DNA of 64,000 nucleotides, taken from positions 1 to 64,000 of the forward strand of contig NZ_BMRC01000025.1 of the NCBI RefSeq assembly GCF_014648435.1, in the 5' to 3' direction. The notes beneath the pieces are model-generated. The model saw only the letters and a program-made list of their open reading frames with translations, was not told the DNA's origin and did no database searches. The DNA is from Nonomuraea spiralis. GTDB lineage: Bacteria; Actinomycetota; Actinomycetes; Streptosporangiales; Streptosporangiaceae. A program made the position numbers and the translations under genes. Shown in pieces: positions 50,078-58,011 of this stretch; position 1 is the stretch's first letter; every line of letters begins with the position of its first letter.

Positions 50078-50878
50078 TTGTTCCGACGCCTGCTCATCCC
50101 CCTGCTTCTCGTGTTCGTCCTGGGCACGACCCCCGCCCGGGCCGCAAGCACAGACTGGGGCGCACCCGGCCCCTACGCGACCGCCGTGGAGATCGGCGCG
50201 GTCAACACCCTCTACTACCCGCGCGACATCGCCCAGAGCGGCCGCCGCCACCCGGTGATCGTCTGGGGGAACGGCACGGGCGGCGCCCCGCTCGTCTACC
50301 GCGACCTGCTCCTGCAGTGGGCCAGCCACGGCTTCATCGTCTCCGCCGCCAACACCCCGATGTCGAACCTCGGCATCTCCATGCGCGCCGGGATCGACGC
50401 CCTCGCCCGCCGCGACGCCGACCCGTCGAGCATCTTCCACGGCAAGGTCGACCTGACGCGGATCGGCGCCTCCGGGCATTCCCAGGGCGGTGCGGCGGCC
50501 ATCGTCGTCGGCGCCGACGACCGGATCGACAGCATCCTGCCGATCCAGCCCGGCCCGCTGGCCGACATCGACGCCGTCCGCGTCCCCGCCTTCCTCATGG
50601 CCGGTCAGTACGACTCCATCGTCTGGCCCTGGCTGGTCAAGGCCTTCTACGACGACGCGGACCACATCCCGGCGATCTACGGCGAGGTGCGCGGCGCCGA
50701 CCACTTCACCGTCGTCGGCGACCCCGGGCCGTTCGCCGCGCCCACCACCGCCTGGTGGCGCTTCCAGCTCATGGACGACCCCGAGGCGCGTGCCGTGTTC
50801 TACGGCCCGAACTGCGGCATCTGCGTGGACCGGGGCACGTGGTCGGACGTACGCCGCAACGGGCTCGTACCGCAGTAG
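50078..50878 (+). CDS. Secreted alpha/beta hydrolase (cutinase/PET-hydrolase-like fold)
   Basis: A 266-residue exported hydrolase. The signal is FRRLLIPLLLVFVLGTTPAR then AA. The nucleophile elbow is IGASGHSQGGAAAIVVGADD, the acid is probably in FLMAGQYDSIVWP and the His in RGADHFTVVGDP. A Cys pair near the end (NCGICVD) may form a disulfide. The layout resembles actinomycete dienelactone-hydrolase-like and polyester-hydrolase families. Substrate unknown. TTG 50078 follows AGGAGG. It lies between a PucR regulator and the TetR-controlled MHS transporter. Confidence 0.85.
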   Translation: MFRRLLIPLLLVFVLGTTPARAASTDWGAPGPYATAVEIGAVNTLYYPRDIAQSGRRHPVIVWGNGTGGAPLVYRDLLLQWASHGFIVSAANTPMSNLGISMRAGIDALARRDADPSSIFHGKVDLTRIGASGHSQGGAAAIVVGADDRIDSILPIQPGPLADIDAVRVPAFLMAGQYDSIVWPWLVKAFYDDADHIPAIYGEVRGADHFTVVGDPGPFAAPTTAWWRFQLMDDPEARAVFYGPNCGICVDRGTWSDVRRNGLVPQ

Positions 50879-50892
50879 AACGGAGTCTTCCT

Positions 50893-50936
50893 ACCGATCG
50901 ATCGGTCGGCTACTCTCGGCCTACCGATCGATCGCT
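50893..50936. promoter_or_regulatory. Paired TetR-regulon operators before the MHS transporter
   Basis: ACCGATCGATCGGT at 50893-50906 and ACCGATCGATCGCT at 50923-50936 lie 30 bp apart centre to centre (about three helical turns), 17 bases upstream of the transporter start. They are identical or near-identical to the site at 47451-47464. Confidence 0.88.
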
Positions 50937-50952
50937 CGGAAAGGAACCCCCC

Positions 50953-52230
50953 ATGACCGTCGAGAGCCGGCCCGGACCCGCCCTCCTGCGGGTGACCATC
51001 GGCAGCTTCGCGGGCACCGTCATCGAGCAGTACGACTTCCTCCTCTACGGCTTCATGACGGCCCTGGTCTTCAACACCCTCTTCTTCCCCAGCTCCGACC
51101 CGACCGTCGGCACCCTGGTCGCGTTCGCCGGCTTCGCCATCGGCTTCGTCGCCCGCCCCGTCGGCGCGATCGTCGCCGGCCACTACGGCGACCGCATCGG
51201 CCGCAAGTCCATGCTCGTCATGACCCTGCTGGTCGCGGGCCTGGCCACCACCGCCATGGGCCTGCTGCCCACCTACGACTCGATCGGCATCTGGGCGCCG
51301 GTCCTGCTCATCACCCTGCGGATCGTCCAGGGCTTCTCCTACGGCGGCGAGGTCACCGGCGCGGTGCTCATGACCACCGAGTTCGCACCCCGCCACCGCC
51401 GCGGCTACGTCGGCAGCTTCGTCCCCACCGCCGGGCCCGCCGGACTGCTCCTGGCGACGGTCGCCATCATGGCCGTCGCCGGCATGGACAGGGCCGACTT
51501 CCTGTCCTACGGCTGGCGCATCCCGTTCCTGCTCTCGGCCGTGCTCGTGCTCGTCGGGCTGGCCGTCCGCGCCACCGCCCCGGAGAGCCCGGCCTTCGTC
51601 GGGGCCAGGACCCGGCACTCGGCGCCCGTCCTGGAGGTGTTCCGCCGCCACACCCGTACCGTCCTGCTCGGCGTGGGCACCGGCTTCGGCTTCTACGTCA
51701 TCTTCTACGTGCTGCTCGTCTTCGCCGGCTCGTACCTGACCGTCCAGCTCAAGCTGCCCGCCCAGGTGCCGCTGATCGCGGTCGCCATCGGCTCGGTCGT
51801 GGTGATCGTCCTCGGACCTCTGTGCGGACGCCTCTCCGACCGTTTCGGCCGCCGTCCGCTGATCGTCACCGGCTCGGCGGTGTCCGCCCTGTTCTCGTTC
51901 GGGTTCTTCGCCCTGCTCGGCACCGGCAGCACCGCCCTGATCCACCTGGGCTACGCGCTGGCCTTCGGCTTCATGACCATCATGTACTCGCCGCTGATCA
52001 CCTTCATCGCCGAGCAGTTCCCCACCGCCGTACGCTTCAGCGGGGCCTCGGTCGCCGGGCAGATCGGCGCGGTCCTCGGCGGCGGCCTGGCCCCGCTGAT
52101 CGCCACCGCCCTGCTCACCACCGTCGGCATCCAGGCCGTGGCCGCCTACGTCTGCGCCTCCCTGCTGGTCTCCCTCGTCTGCGCCCTGGCGCTCAAGGAG
52201 ACCAGCCGGACCGACATCTTGGCAGAATGA
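50953..52230 (+). CDS. MFS transporter, metabolite:H+ symporter (MHS/ShiA-like) family
   Basis: A 425-residue 12-helix transporter. The start (VTIGSFAGTVIEQYDFLLYG) is the MHS signature with a charged residue in helix 1. The loop 2-3 motif is GHYGDRIGRKSMLV, and the sixth-loop repeat is GRLSDRFGRRPLIV. MHS members import organic acids, osmolytes or aromatic acids. ATG 50953 lies behind paired TetR operators, and the TetR gene follows 5 bases after its stop, so the two are one autoregulated operon. The esterase under the same operator may process the imported ester. Confidence 0.92.
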   Translation: MTVESRPGPALLRVTIGSFAGTVIEQYDFLLYGFMTALVFNTLFFPSSDPTVGTLVAFAGFAIGFVARPVGAIVAGHYGDRIGRKSMLVMTLLVAGLATTAMGLLPTYDSIGIWAPVLLITLRIVQGFSYGGEVTGAVLMTTEFAPRHRRGYVGSFVPTAGPAGLLLATVAIMAVAGMDRADFLSYGWRIPFLLSAVLVLVGLAVRATAPESPAFVGARTRHSAPVLEVFRRHTRTVLLGVGTGFGFYVIFYVLLVFAGSYLTVQLKLPAQVPLIAVAIGSVVVIVLGPLCGRLSDRFGRRPLIVTGSAVSALFSFGFFALLGTGSTALIHLGYALAFGFMTIMYSPLITFIAEQFPTAVRFSGASVAGQIGAVLGGGLAPLIATALLTTVGIQAVAAYVCASLLVSLVCALALKETSRTDILAE

Positions 52231-52234
52231 GCGT

Positions 52235-52891
52235 GTGACGAACGATCGATCGGCAGCTCTGGCGACCCAGCGCAGGATCGCCGCCTCCGACATCCGGCTG
52301 CCCGAGCACATCCTGCTCGAAGGCACCTCCGGCCGGATCCTGCGCGAGGCGCTGCAGCTCTTCGCCGAGCGGGGCTTCTACGGGACCTCCATCCGCGACC
52401 TCGCGGTGGCCTGCGAGATCCGCTCGGCGACCCTCTACTCCCACTACCCGACCAAGGAGAACGTCCTGGCCGAGCTGGTGCGGATCGGTCACGAGGAGCA
52501 CCACCGGCGGCTGACCGAGGCGGCCGCCGCCGGCCCGGCGGATCCCGCGTCGCGGCTGCGGCGGGTGGTCCGCGCGCACGTCCTTGCGCACGCGGAGTTC
52601 CCCATGCTCGCCGTCGTGGCCAACAACGAACTGCACGCCCTCTCCCCCGAGCTGGCCGGCCCCGCGCTCATGCTGCGCGCGGCCGGCCGGCAACTGCTCA
52701 TCGACACCATCAACGAGGGCATCGCCGCGGGCGTTTTCGACGTGCCCGACGCCTTTCTCGCGGTGACCGCGATCAGCGGGATGGGGATGCGCGTGGCGAA
52801 CTGGTACGACTCCGCCCTGCCGTACGAACCGAACGAAGTGGCGGACACCTACGCGGACTTCGCGTTGCGCATCACCAAGGGGAACTCCTAG
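52235..52891 (+). CDS. TetR/AcrR family regulator of the ACCGATCGATCGGT regulon
   Basis: A 218-residue TetR repressor: ILREALQLFAERGFYGTSIR, DLAVACEIRSATLYSHYPTK form the HTH after a 30-residue N-terminal arm. The ligand domain is alpha-helical with RRVVRAHVLAHAEFPMLAVV. GTG 52235 is 4 bases after the transporter stop, and a partial operator sequence (ACGATCGATCGG) covers its first codons. It is the best candidate reader of the operators at 47451, 50893 and 50923, linking esterase, transporter and itself. Confidence 0.88.
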   Translation: MTNDRSAALATQRRIAASDIRLPEHILLEGTSGRILREALQLFAERGFYGTSIRDLAVACEIRSATLYSHYPTKENVLAELVRIGHEEHHRRLTEAAAAGPADPASRLRRVVRAHVLAHAEFPMLAVVANNELHALSPELAGPALMLRAAGRQLLIDTINEGIAAGVFDVPDAFLAVTAISGMGMRVANWYDSALPYEPNEVADTYADFALRITKGNS

Positions 52892-52904
52892 CGGCACCCC
52901 ATCG

Positions 52905-53765
52905 TCACCGGCCCTTGAAGAACTCCCGCAGGGCTTCGGCCACGACGAGTGGGGCTCCGTCGTCCTCCGGTCCTGAATGCCCGATTCCCGGCAGGTCGAC
53001 GCTTCGTGCGTGGGGAAGCGCCTCGGACAGTTTCCGGAGGGCCAGACGCAGGTAGTCCGCGCTCTTCGTCCCGCCGAGGAGCAGCACCCGCGCGTCGAGC
53101 GCCGCGTAGTCCATGACCGTGTCAGCCATCTCCCTGACCACCTGCATGTCGAAGTGCTGCGTCGGGATGAGCGCTTTGACCGGCACCTCGTCGGCGGGCC
53201 CGTCGCCCTGCAACCGCGCGCCGATCGCCAGGAGCGGCACGAGCGCGAAGCGGGGGATCCTGCTGAACAGCGACGGTTCGGCATCCAGCCCCTTCAGTGC
53301 GGTGACCAGCGCTGATGCGCTCTTTCCCGCGGCCACCTCGTGGTCGTAGCGCGGGACCCAGTCCATCGGCGCCGAGCCGTCGATCGACAGTGGGGGCTCG
53401 TACAGGGCGATCCGGTCAAGGGTGGGCGTGCTCAGGGCCGTACGCAGGACGACGAGCGCGCCGGTGCTCAGACCGAAGATCTGCGACGCGCCGGTCGCCG
53501 TGACGAGCGCCTGTACGTCTTCGACCTCCCGCATGACGCCGAAGTCGGCGCCGTGGGGGCCGCTCAGCCCGCGTCCGCGCCGGTCGGGCACATAGACGGT
53601 GAAGTCCGTCGACAGGGCGGCGGCGAGCTTGGTGAAGTGCTGCGACGCCTGCATCCCGCCGTGGACGAGGATCAGCCCGGGTCCGCGGCCACGGCGGCGG
53701 TAGCCGATCGTGGTTCCGTCGGCGGAAAGAACCTGTTCGTGTGGGGTGCGCGGCTCATTCCTCAT
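52905..53765 (-). CDS. Alpha/beta hydrolase
   Basis: A 286-residue alpha/beta hydrolase. The oxyanion strand is LILVHGGMQASQHF, the nucleophile elbow GLSTGALVVLRTAL (Ser in GLSTG), the acid region LLLGGTKSADYL and the His LPGIGHSGPEDD. Its start overlaps the stop of the FAD monooxygenase gene (ATGA at 53762-53765), so it is the second gene of that operon. A monooxygenase-hydrolase pair could oxidise a cyclic substrate and then open it, which is inference from order only. Confidence 0.9.
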   Translation of the reverse strand: MRNEPRTPHEQVLSADGTTIGYRRRGRGPGLILVHGGMQASQHFTKLAAALSTDFTVYVPDRRGRGLSGPHGADFGVMREVEDVQALVTATGASQIFGLSTGALVVLRTALSTPTLDRIALYEPPLSIDGSAPMDWVPRYDHEVAAGKSASALVTALKGLDAEPSLFSRIPRFALVPLLAIGARLQGDGPADEVPVKALIPTQHFDMQVVREMADTVMDYAALDARVLLLGGTKSADYLRLALRKLSEALPHARSVDLPGIGHSGPEDDGAPLVVAEALREFFKGR

Positions 53766-54910
53766 CGTGCGTCACCCCCGGCCGGGACGAATCTGGGCAC
53801 CGCCCGCCTGCCGGCCTCCACTGCCGCGTTCCCGCGTTCCAGCAGGTCGTGCTGGTATTCGGCCAGAGCCGAGAGCAGGTCCCGCCGCCCCTGATCGACC
53901 TCGGCCAGCCGCGCGCTCAGCTGTACCGCGTCCCGCATCGCGGTGGTGGCGCCGTTGCCGCCGCTGGCCGGTGTCAGGTGCGCGGCGTCACCGAGCAGCG
54001 TGATACGGCCCACCGGCCACGGCGGCATCGGCCGGTCGAAGACCTTGGAGCGGCCCATGGCGCTCATGTCGGCGCCGCGCACCAGGTCCCGCAGGTCGGG
54101 ATGCCAGCCGTCGATGAGCTCCAGCACCGGTTCGCGGGCGTCCTCCCGGCCCGGCGTGACGGTCGCCGGATGGTCCGGCGGGAGGAGCAGCACCCACCGC
54201 ACGTAACTTTCCCTGCGGGGCATGGGCAGGCCGGGTACGAGTTCGGCGGCGGCTTCCGAAGGCTCCCTGCCGAACTGCATGCGTCCCAGCATCAGCGTGA
54301 TCCCCGGTCCCTTGACCATCGTGCCGCGACCTGGCACGAGCGCCAGGAAACGGTCGGTGGCGGGGGTGCGGCCCATCGCCCCGCACAGGCCGGCGTCGAC
54401 GAGCTCGACCTCGGGCACCAGCCGGCGCCGTACCGCCGAGTTCCCGCCGTCGGCTCCGACCAGCACGTCGCCCGTGGCCTGCGTGCCGTCGGAGAAGAAC
54501 GCGATGACGGTCCCGTCCGCGGCTTCCGTGCAGCTCGTCAGCCGTTTGCCGAAGGCGACCCGGCCGTCCAGGTCGCCGAGCAGGATCTGCCGCAGGACCT
54601 GCCGGTCGAACGCCCTGGCCTCCTCCGGTCCCGGCAGGTCGCTGCTGAGCAGCGTGAGCCGCTCGTCGAACAGCAGTCCCGGCCCGGTCAGGCTGCCGCT
54701 GGTGGCTTCGGCCAGTTCGTAGAGCCGAGACGGCAGGCCGGTCCGTAAGGCTTCCAATGCCGGTGGCGCGAGTCCGATCCGGTAGCCCTGGGCCCGCTCG
54801 CCGGTGCCGTCGTCGGCCTCGTACACGGCGACGTCGAGGCCGGCTCGTACGAGGGCATGCGCGAGGGTCAGCCCGCCGAGCCCCGCCCCGATCACCAGGA
54901 CACGTGTCAT
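53762..54910 (-). CDS. FAD-dependent monooxygenase
   Basis: A 382-residue class A flavoprotein monooxygenase: VLVIGAGLGGLTLAHALVRA (Rossmann motif), the DG region DVLVGADGGNSAVRRRLVPE, and the GD motif ITLLGDAAHLTPASGGNGAT. ATG 54910 is better spaced from GGAGGA than ATG 54913. It is first gene of a two-gene operon with an alpha/beta hydrolase, and is divergent from a TetR gene across two tandem 15-base operator sites. It is likely induced by its aromatic or polyketide-like substrate. Confidence 0.92.
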   Translation of the reverse strand: MTRVLVIGAGLGGLTLAHALVRAGLDVAVYEADDGTGERAQGYRIGLAPPALEALRTGLPSRLYELAEATSGSLTGPGLLFDERLTLLSSDLPGPEEARAFDRQVLRQILLGDLDGRVAFGKRLTSCTEAADGTVIAFFSDGTQATGDVLVGADGGNSAVRRRLVPEVELVDAGLCGAMGRTPATDRFLALVPGRGTMVKGPGITLMLGRMQFGREPSEAAAELVPGLPMPRRESYVRWVLLLPPDHPATVTPGREDAREPVLELIDGWHPDLRDLVRGADMSAMGRSKVFDRPMPPWPVGRITLLGDAAHLTPASGGNGATTAMRDAVQLSARLAEVDQGRRDLLSALAEYQHDLLERGNAAVEAGRRAVPRFVPAGGDAR

Positions 54911-54929
54911 CATGATCCTCCGTTCGCAG

Positions 54930-54959
54930 GTGAACAACGTTCACGTGTACATTGTTCAC
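54930..54959. promoter_or_regulatory. Two abutting 15-base TetR operators
   Basis: GTGAACAACGTTCAC (54930-54944) is immediately followed by GTGTACATTGTTCAC (54945-54959). Each is a near-palindrome of the form GTGxACA-N2-GTTCAC, and the second has two differing pairs. They lie between the monooxygenase and TetR starts. Confidence 0.85.
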
Positions 54960-55002
54960 GTAGCTCGGGCAGGGCTGTCAAGCCGGATTCCAGGAGGACA
55001 CG

Positions 55003-55554
55003 ATGGGGCAGCGGCGTACCGAGGTGCTGCGGGCGGCGATCGAACTGCTCGACGAGGTGGGCCTCGACGCGCTCACCATGCGGCTGCTGGCGAGCCGGCT
55101 CGGGGTGCGGGCGAGTGCGCTGTACCGGCACTACCCCAGCAAGCAGGCCCTGCTGGACGCCATGGTCGCGCACCTGGTCGGCCCGGCGGACGACGTCGTA
55201 CCGCCCGCCGAGGTCCCTTGGGACGAGTTGTTGCGCGGTGTGGCGTCCGGCATGCGCGAGACCATGCTGGCCCACCGCGACGGCGCCCGCCTGATCTCAG
55301 GTTTCCAGCACCCGGGCGACGAGGCCGTGCGCACGTTCGAGCGGCTCATCGTCGCCCTGGTCGCCGCGGGGATCCCCGCCGAGCTCGCCACCGTCGCCGT
55401 GGACACCGCCCTGGCCTACGTCAACGGCTACACGATCGAGGAACAGAACCGTAAGACCGGAACCGGCGGCTGGCCCAGGGAAGAGCGGGACCGCGCCTTC
55501 CACGCCGGGCTCGATCTGATCATCTTGGGCGTAGGAGGAACCCTTGCGCCGTGA
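55003..55554 (+). CDS. TetR family repressor (TetR_C-type)
   Basis: A 183-residue TetR repressor: RRTEVLRAAIELLDEVGLDA, LTMRLLASRLGVRASALYRH YPSKQALLDAM, and a ligand domain of the TetR_C class (LLRGVASGMRETMLAHRDGA, NGYTIEEQNRK). This is the same subgroup as the repressor at 10328, also paired with an FAD monooxygenase. ATG 55003. It probably represses the divergent monooxygenase-hydrolase operon via the tandem sites at 54930-54959. Confidence 0.9.
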   Translation: MGQRRTEVLRAAIELLDEVGLDALTMRLLASRLGVRASALYRHYPSKQALLDAMVAHLVGPADDVVPPAEVPWDELLRGVASGMRETMLAHRDGARLISGFQHPGDEAVRTFERLIVALVAAGIPAELATVAVDTALAYVNGYTIEEQNRKTGTGGWPREERDRAFHAGLDLIILGVGGTLAP

Positions 55555-55587
55555 CGGGCCGTCGATCGGTCCGGGAGGCGAACAAGA

Positions 55588-56601
55588 TCAACTCGGTTCC
55601 GCTTCCGCTTCCGGTTCCGACGGAGGCTGGTGCTGGTTCTGCCGGCTGGCGTCGATCGCGCGCTGGTAGCGCTTCGTCAGGTTGTGCAGCGCGTCGACCA
55701 GTTCGGGCGAGTCCACGATCGTGAAGTCCGCGTCCAGCAGCCCCAGGTAGAGGGCGAGCATCTCGGGATGGTCCGAGCCCGGCTCGAACGCGCACCGGTC
55801 TTCCCCCAGCGACTCCACCTCCATGGCGATCGGCAACCGGCCCCGCACGTACGCGGCGGGCGCGTGCACGATCACCCGGGCCCGGTAGCGCCAGGTCGCC
55901 TCGCCGACTCCGCGTTCCACCTGCGCCGCGATCTCCGGGTCGGGCGGCAGCGCACGGGGTGTGAAACGCGGCCCCGTCGGCGTCCGCGGCTCGATCCGGT
56001 CGACCCGGAACGTACGCCAGGCGTCCCGGTCCAGGTCCCAGGCCACCAGGTACCAGCGCCGCCGGTCGTTGACCAGCCGGTACGGCTCGACCGAACGCCG
56101 GCTGTCCGCGCCGGAAAACGCCCGATAGTCGAACCGGAGCCGTTCGTGGTCCCGGCACGCGCTCGCGATCACGGTCAGCACGTCCGGATCCACCTGCGGG
56201 CCACGCGACGGCATCGGCAGCGCGTACGACTGGAGGGCGCTGACCTGGCGGCGCAGCCGCGAAGGAAGCACCTGCTGCAACTTCGCCAGCGCGCGCACCG
56301 AGGTCTCCTCGATGCCCGCGACCGAGCCGTTCGCCGCGGTACGCAGACCGACCGCGACCGCAACCGCCTCCTCGTCGTCCAGCAGCAGCGGCGGTAGGGC
56401 ACCGCCCGTCCCGAGCCGGTAGCCGCCGGCCACGCCGGGCCGCGCGTCGACCGGATAGCCCAGCCCGCGCAACCGGCCGATGTCATTACGAATGGTGCGA
56501 GTGGTGACACCGAGCCGGGTGGCGAGCTCGGTACTGGTCCAGTCGCGTTGAGCCTGCAACAGGGACAGCAGGCGCAGCAGGCGCGCCGAGGTCTCCAACA
56601 T
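55588..56601 (-). CDS. WYL domain-containing (YafY-type) transcriptional regulator
   Basis: A 337-residue regulator with an N-terminal HTH_11 (LLRLLSLLQAQRDWTSTELA, TRLGVTTRTIRNDIGRLRGL), the GGYRLG turn and a WYL domain (VEPYRLVNDRRRWYLVAWDL), where RRWYLV is the WYL signature. The C-terminal extension HPEMLALYLGLLDADFTIVD is typical. Ligands may be nucleic acid or metabolites. ATG 56601. It is divergent from an epoxide hydrolase gene with a nested dyad in between, the usual pairing for this family. Confidence 0.92.
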   Translation of the reverse strand: MLETSARLLRLLSLLQAQRDWTSTELATRLGVTTRTIRNDIGRLRGLGYPVDARPGVAGGYRLGTGGALPPLLLDDEEAVAVAVGLRTAANGSVAGIEETSVRALAKLQQVLPSRLRRQVSALQSYALPMPSRGPQVDPDVLTVIASACRDHERLRFDYRAFSGADSRRSVEPYRLVNDRRRWYLVAWDLDRDAWRTFRVDRIEPRTPTGPRFTPRALPPDPEIAAQVERGVGEATWRYRARVIVHAPAAYVRGRLPIAMEVESLGEDRCAFEPGSDHPEMLALYLGLLDADFTIVDSPELVDALHNLTKRYQRAIDASRQNQHQPPSEPEAEAEPS

Positions 56602-56621
56602 TCTTCGATCCTGCCGACAAT

Positions 56622-56653
56622 CTAGGAACGGACCTTTCCGTTATTGTTCCTAG
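56622..56653. promoter_or_regulatory. Nested dyad between WYL regulator and epoxide hydrolase
   Basis: Outer arms CTAGGAAC (56622-56629) and GTTCCTAG (56646-56653) enclose inner arms AACGGA (56627-56632) and TCCGTT (56637-56642). It is likely the binding site of the WYL regulator, covering both divergent promoters. The inner and outer dyads are not concentric. Confidence 0.78.
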
Positions 56654-56663
56654 TCTTCTCCAC

Positions 56664-57854
56664 GTGAGCGCAAGAGCGCCCAGCGAAGGCCCCCGGGCCG
56701 TACCGGCCCTGGTGACAAGGAGAAGCGCCATCAACGACGGCATCCAGTCCTTCCGCGTCGAGATCCCTCAGGCCGACGTCGATTACCTGCACGACCGGCT
56801 CGCCAACGCCCGCTGGCCCGGCGAACTGCCCGGTACGGAGTGGACACGCGGCATACCGCTCGCCTACCTGAAGGAACTCACCGAGTACTGGCGCACGCGG
56901 TACGACTGGCGCGCCCAAGAGGCACGGCTCAACCGCTTCCCGCAGTTCACCACCGAGATCGACGGCCAGCGCGTGCACTTCCTGCACGTCAGGTCCGACC
57001 GGCCCGACGCCAAACCGCTGCTGATCAGCCACGGCTTCCCCAGCTCCGTCGCCGAGTTCATGCACCTGATCGAGCCGCTGGTCGACCCGGCGGAGGGGCA
57101 GGCCTTCCACGTCGTCGCCCCGTCCCTGCCCGGGTACGCCTTCTCGACCCCGCTGGGCGGGACGGGCTGGGCGATGGGCCGCACCGCACGCGCCTGGGCC
57201 GAGCTGATGCGCCGGCTCGGCTACGAGCGGTACGGCGTGCACGGCGGCGACGTCGGCGCCGGCGTGTCCGGCATGGTCGCCGGACTCGACGGCGAGCACG
57301 TCATCGGCATGCACGTGGTGACCGATCCGCTGACCGCCGCGAACGTCGCCACCTTCATGCCCGGAACCGCGGACCGGCTGAACGAGGACGATCCGGTCGA
57401 CAAGCTGATCCTGGACCGGATGGACGCGTTCACCAGGGAAGGTTCCGGGTACCTGGCGATCCAGAACAGCCGCCCGCAGACCATCGGCTACGGCCTGACC
57501 GACTCACCGCTGCTGCAGCTCGCCTGGATCGCCGAGAAGTTCCACGACTGGACCGACCTGCCGATCGACCGCGACCAGCTGCTCACCACGGTCAGCCTGT
57601 ACTGGTTCACCGGCTCCGGCGCCTCCGCCGCGCACACCCTGTACGAGCAGGCGCACTCCTCGGACTGGGGCGCGCCGTCGGCCGTACCGCAGGGGTTCGC
57701 GGTCTTCGGTGCGGACGAGACCGTACGAAAGCTGGTCCCCGCGCCGGCCGACGCGCACTGGAGCGAGTTCGAGCGCGGCAAGCACTTCCCGGCGATGGAG
57801 GCCCCGGCCCAGCTCGCCGCGGACCTGCGAGCCTTCTTCGGACCGCTGAAGTGA
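56664..57854 (+). CDS. Epoxide hydrolase family protein
   Basis: A 396-residue alpha/beta hydrolase of the epoxide hydrolase N-terminal type. The EHN domain (QADVDYLHDRLANARWPGEL, DWRAQEARLNRFPQFTTEID) precedes the core domain with HGFPSS (oxyanion), the nucleophile Asp in YGVHGGDVGAGVSG, and the C-terminal His in ERGKHFPAMEAP. A lid Tyr (LYWFTGS) is also present. The start is uncertain: GTG 56664 extends the protein, and GTG 56712 begins just before the domain. It is divergent from its WYL-type regulator. Confidence 0.92.
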   Translation: MSARAPSEGPRAVPALVTRRSAINDGIQSFRVEIPQADVDYLHDRLANARWPGELPGTEWTRGIPLAYLKELTEYWRTRYDWRAQEARLNRFPQFTTEIDGQRVHFLHVRSDRPDAKPLLISHGFPSSVAEFMHLIEPLVDPAEGQAFHVVAPSLPGYAFSTPLGGTGWAMGRTARAWAELMRRLGYERYGVHGGDVGAGVSGMVAGLDGEHVIGMHVVTDPLTAANVATFMPGTADRLNEDDPVDKLILDRMDAFTREGSGYLAIQNSRPQTIGYGLTDSPLLQLAWIAEKFHDWTDLPIDRDQLLTTVSLYWFTGSGASAAHTLYEQAHSSDWGAPSAVPQGFAVFGADETVRKLVPAPADAHWSEFERGKHFPAMEAPAQLAADLRAFFGPLK

Positions 57855-57893
57855 CCGAGGTGCCGAGCCGGCGCGGTAGTGATCACTGCGCGT

Positions 57894-58010
57894 CCAGCCG
57901 TTCACCAGGCTGAGCCGGGAGGACCGCGACGTGCTGTCGGCCGAGGCTGAACGGTTGTGCGCCTTCCTCGCCCCCGGGACGACGCACGGTGAACCGTTCC
58001 TCCCTCGTGC
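57894..58010 (+). pseudogene. Possible winged-helix (AlkZ-like) protein, C-terminal scrap
   Basis: The frame reads PFTRLSREDRDVLSAEAERL-type sequence (here FTRLSREDRDVLSAEAERLC then AFLAPGT), resembling the end of AlkZ-like winged-helix DNA-binding proteins (PFxPLSxxDRAAVxAEGERLLAF). Only about 35 residues match and no start exists. It is a low-confidence relic filling the gap between the epoxide hydrolase and the erythromycin esterase-like gene. Confidence 0.3.
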
Positions 58011-58011
58011 G

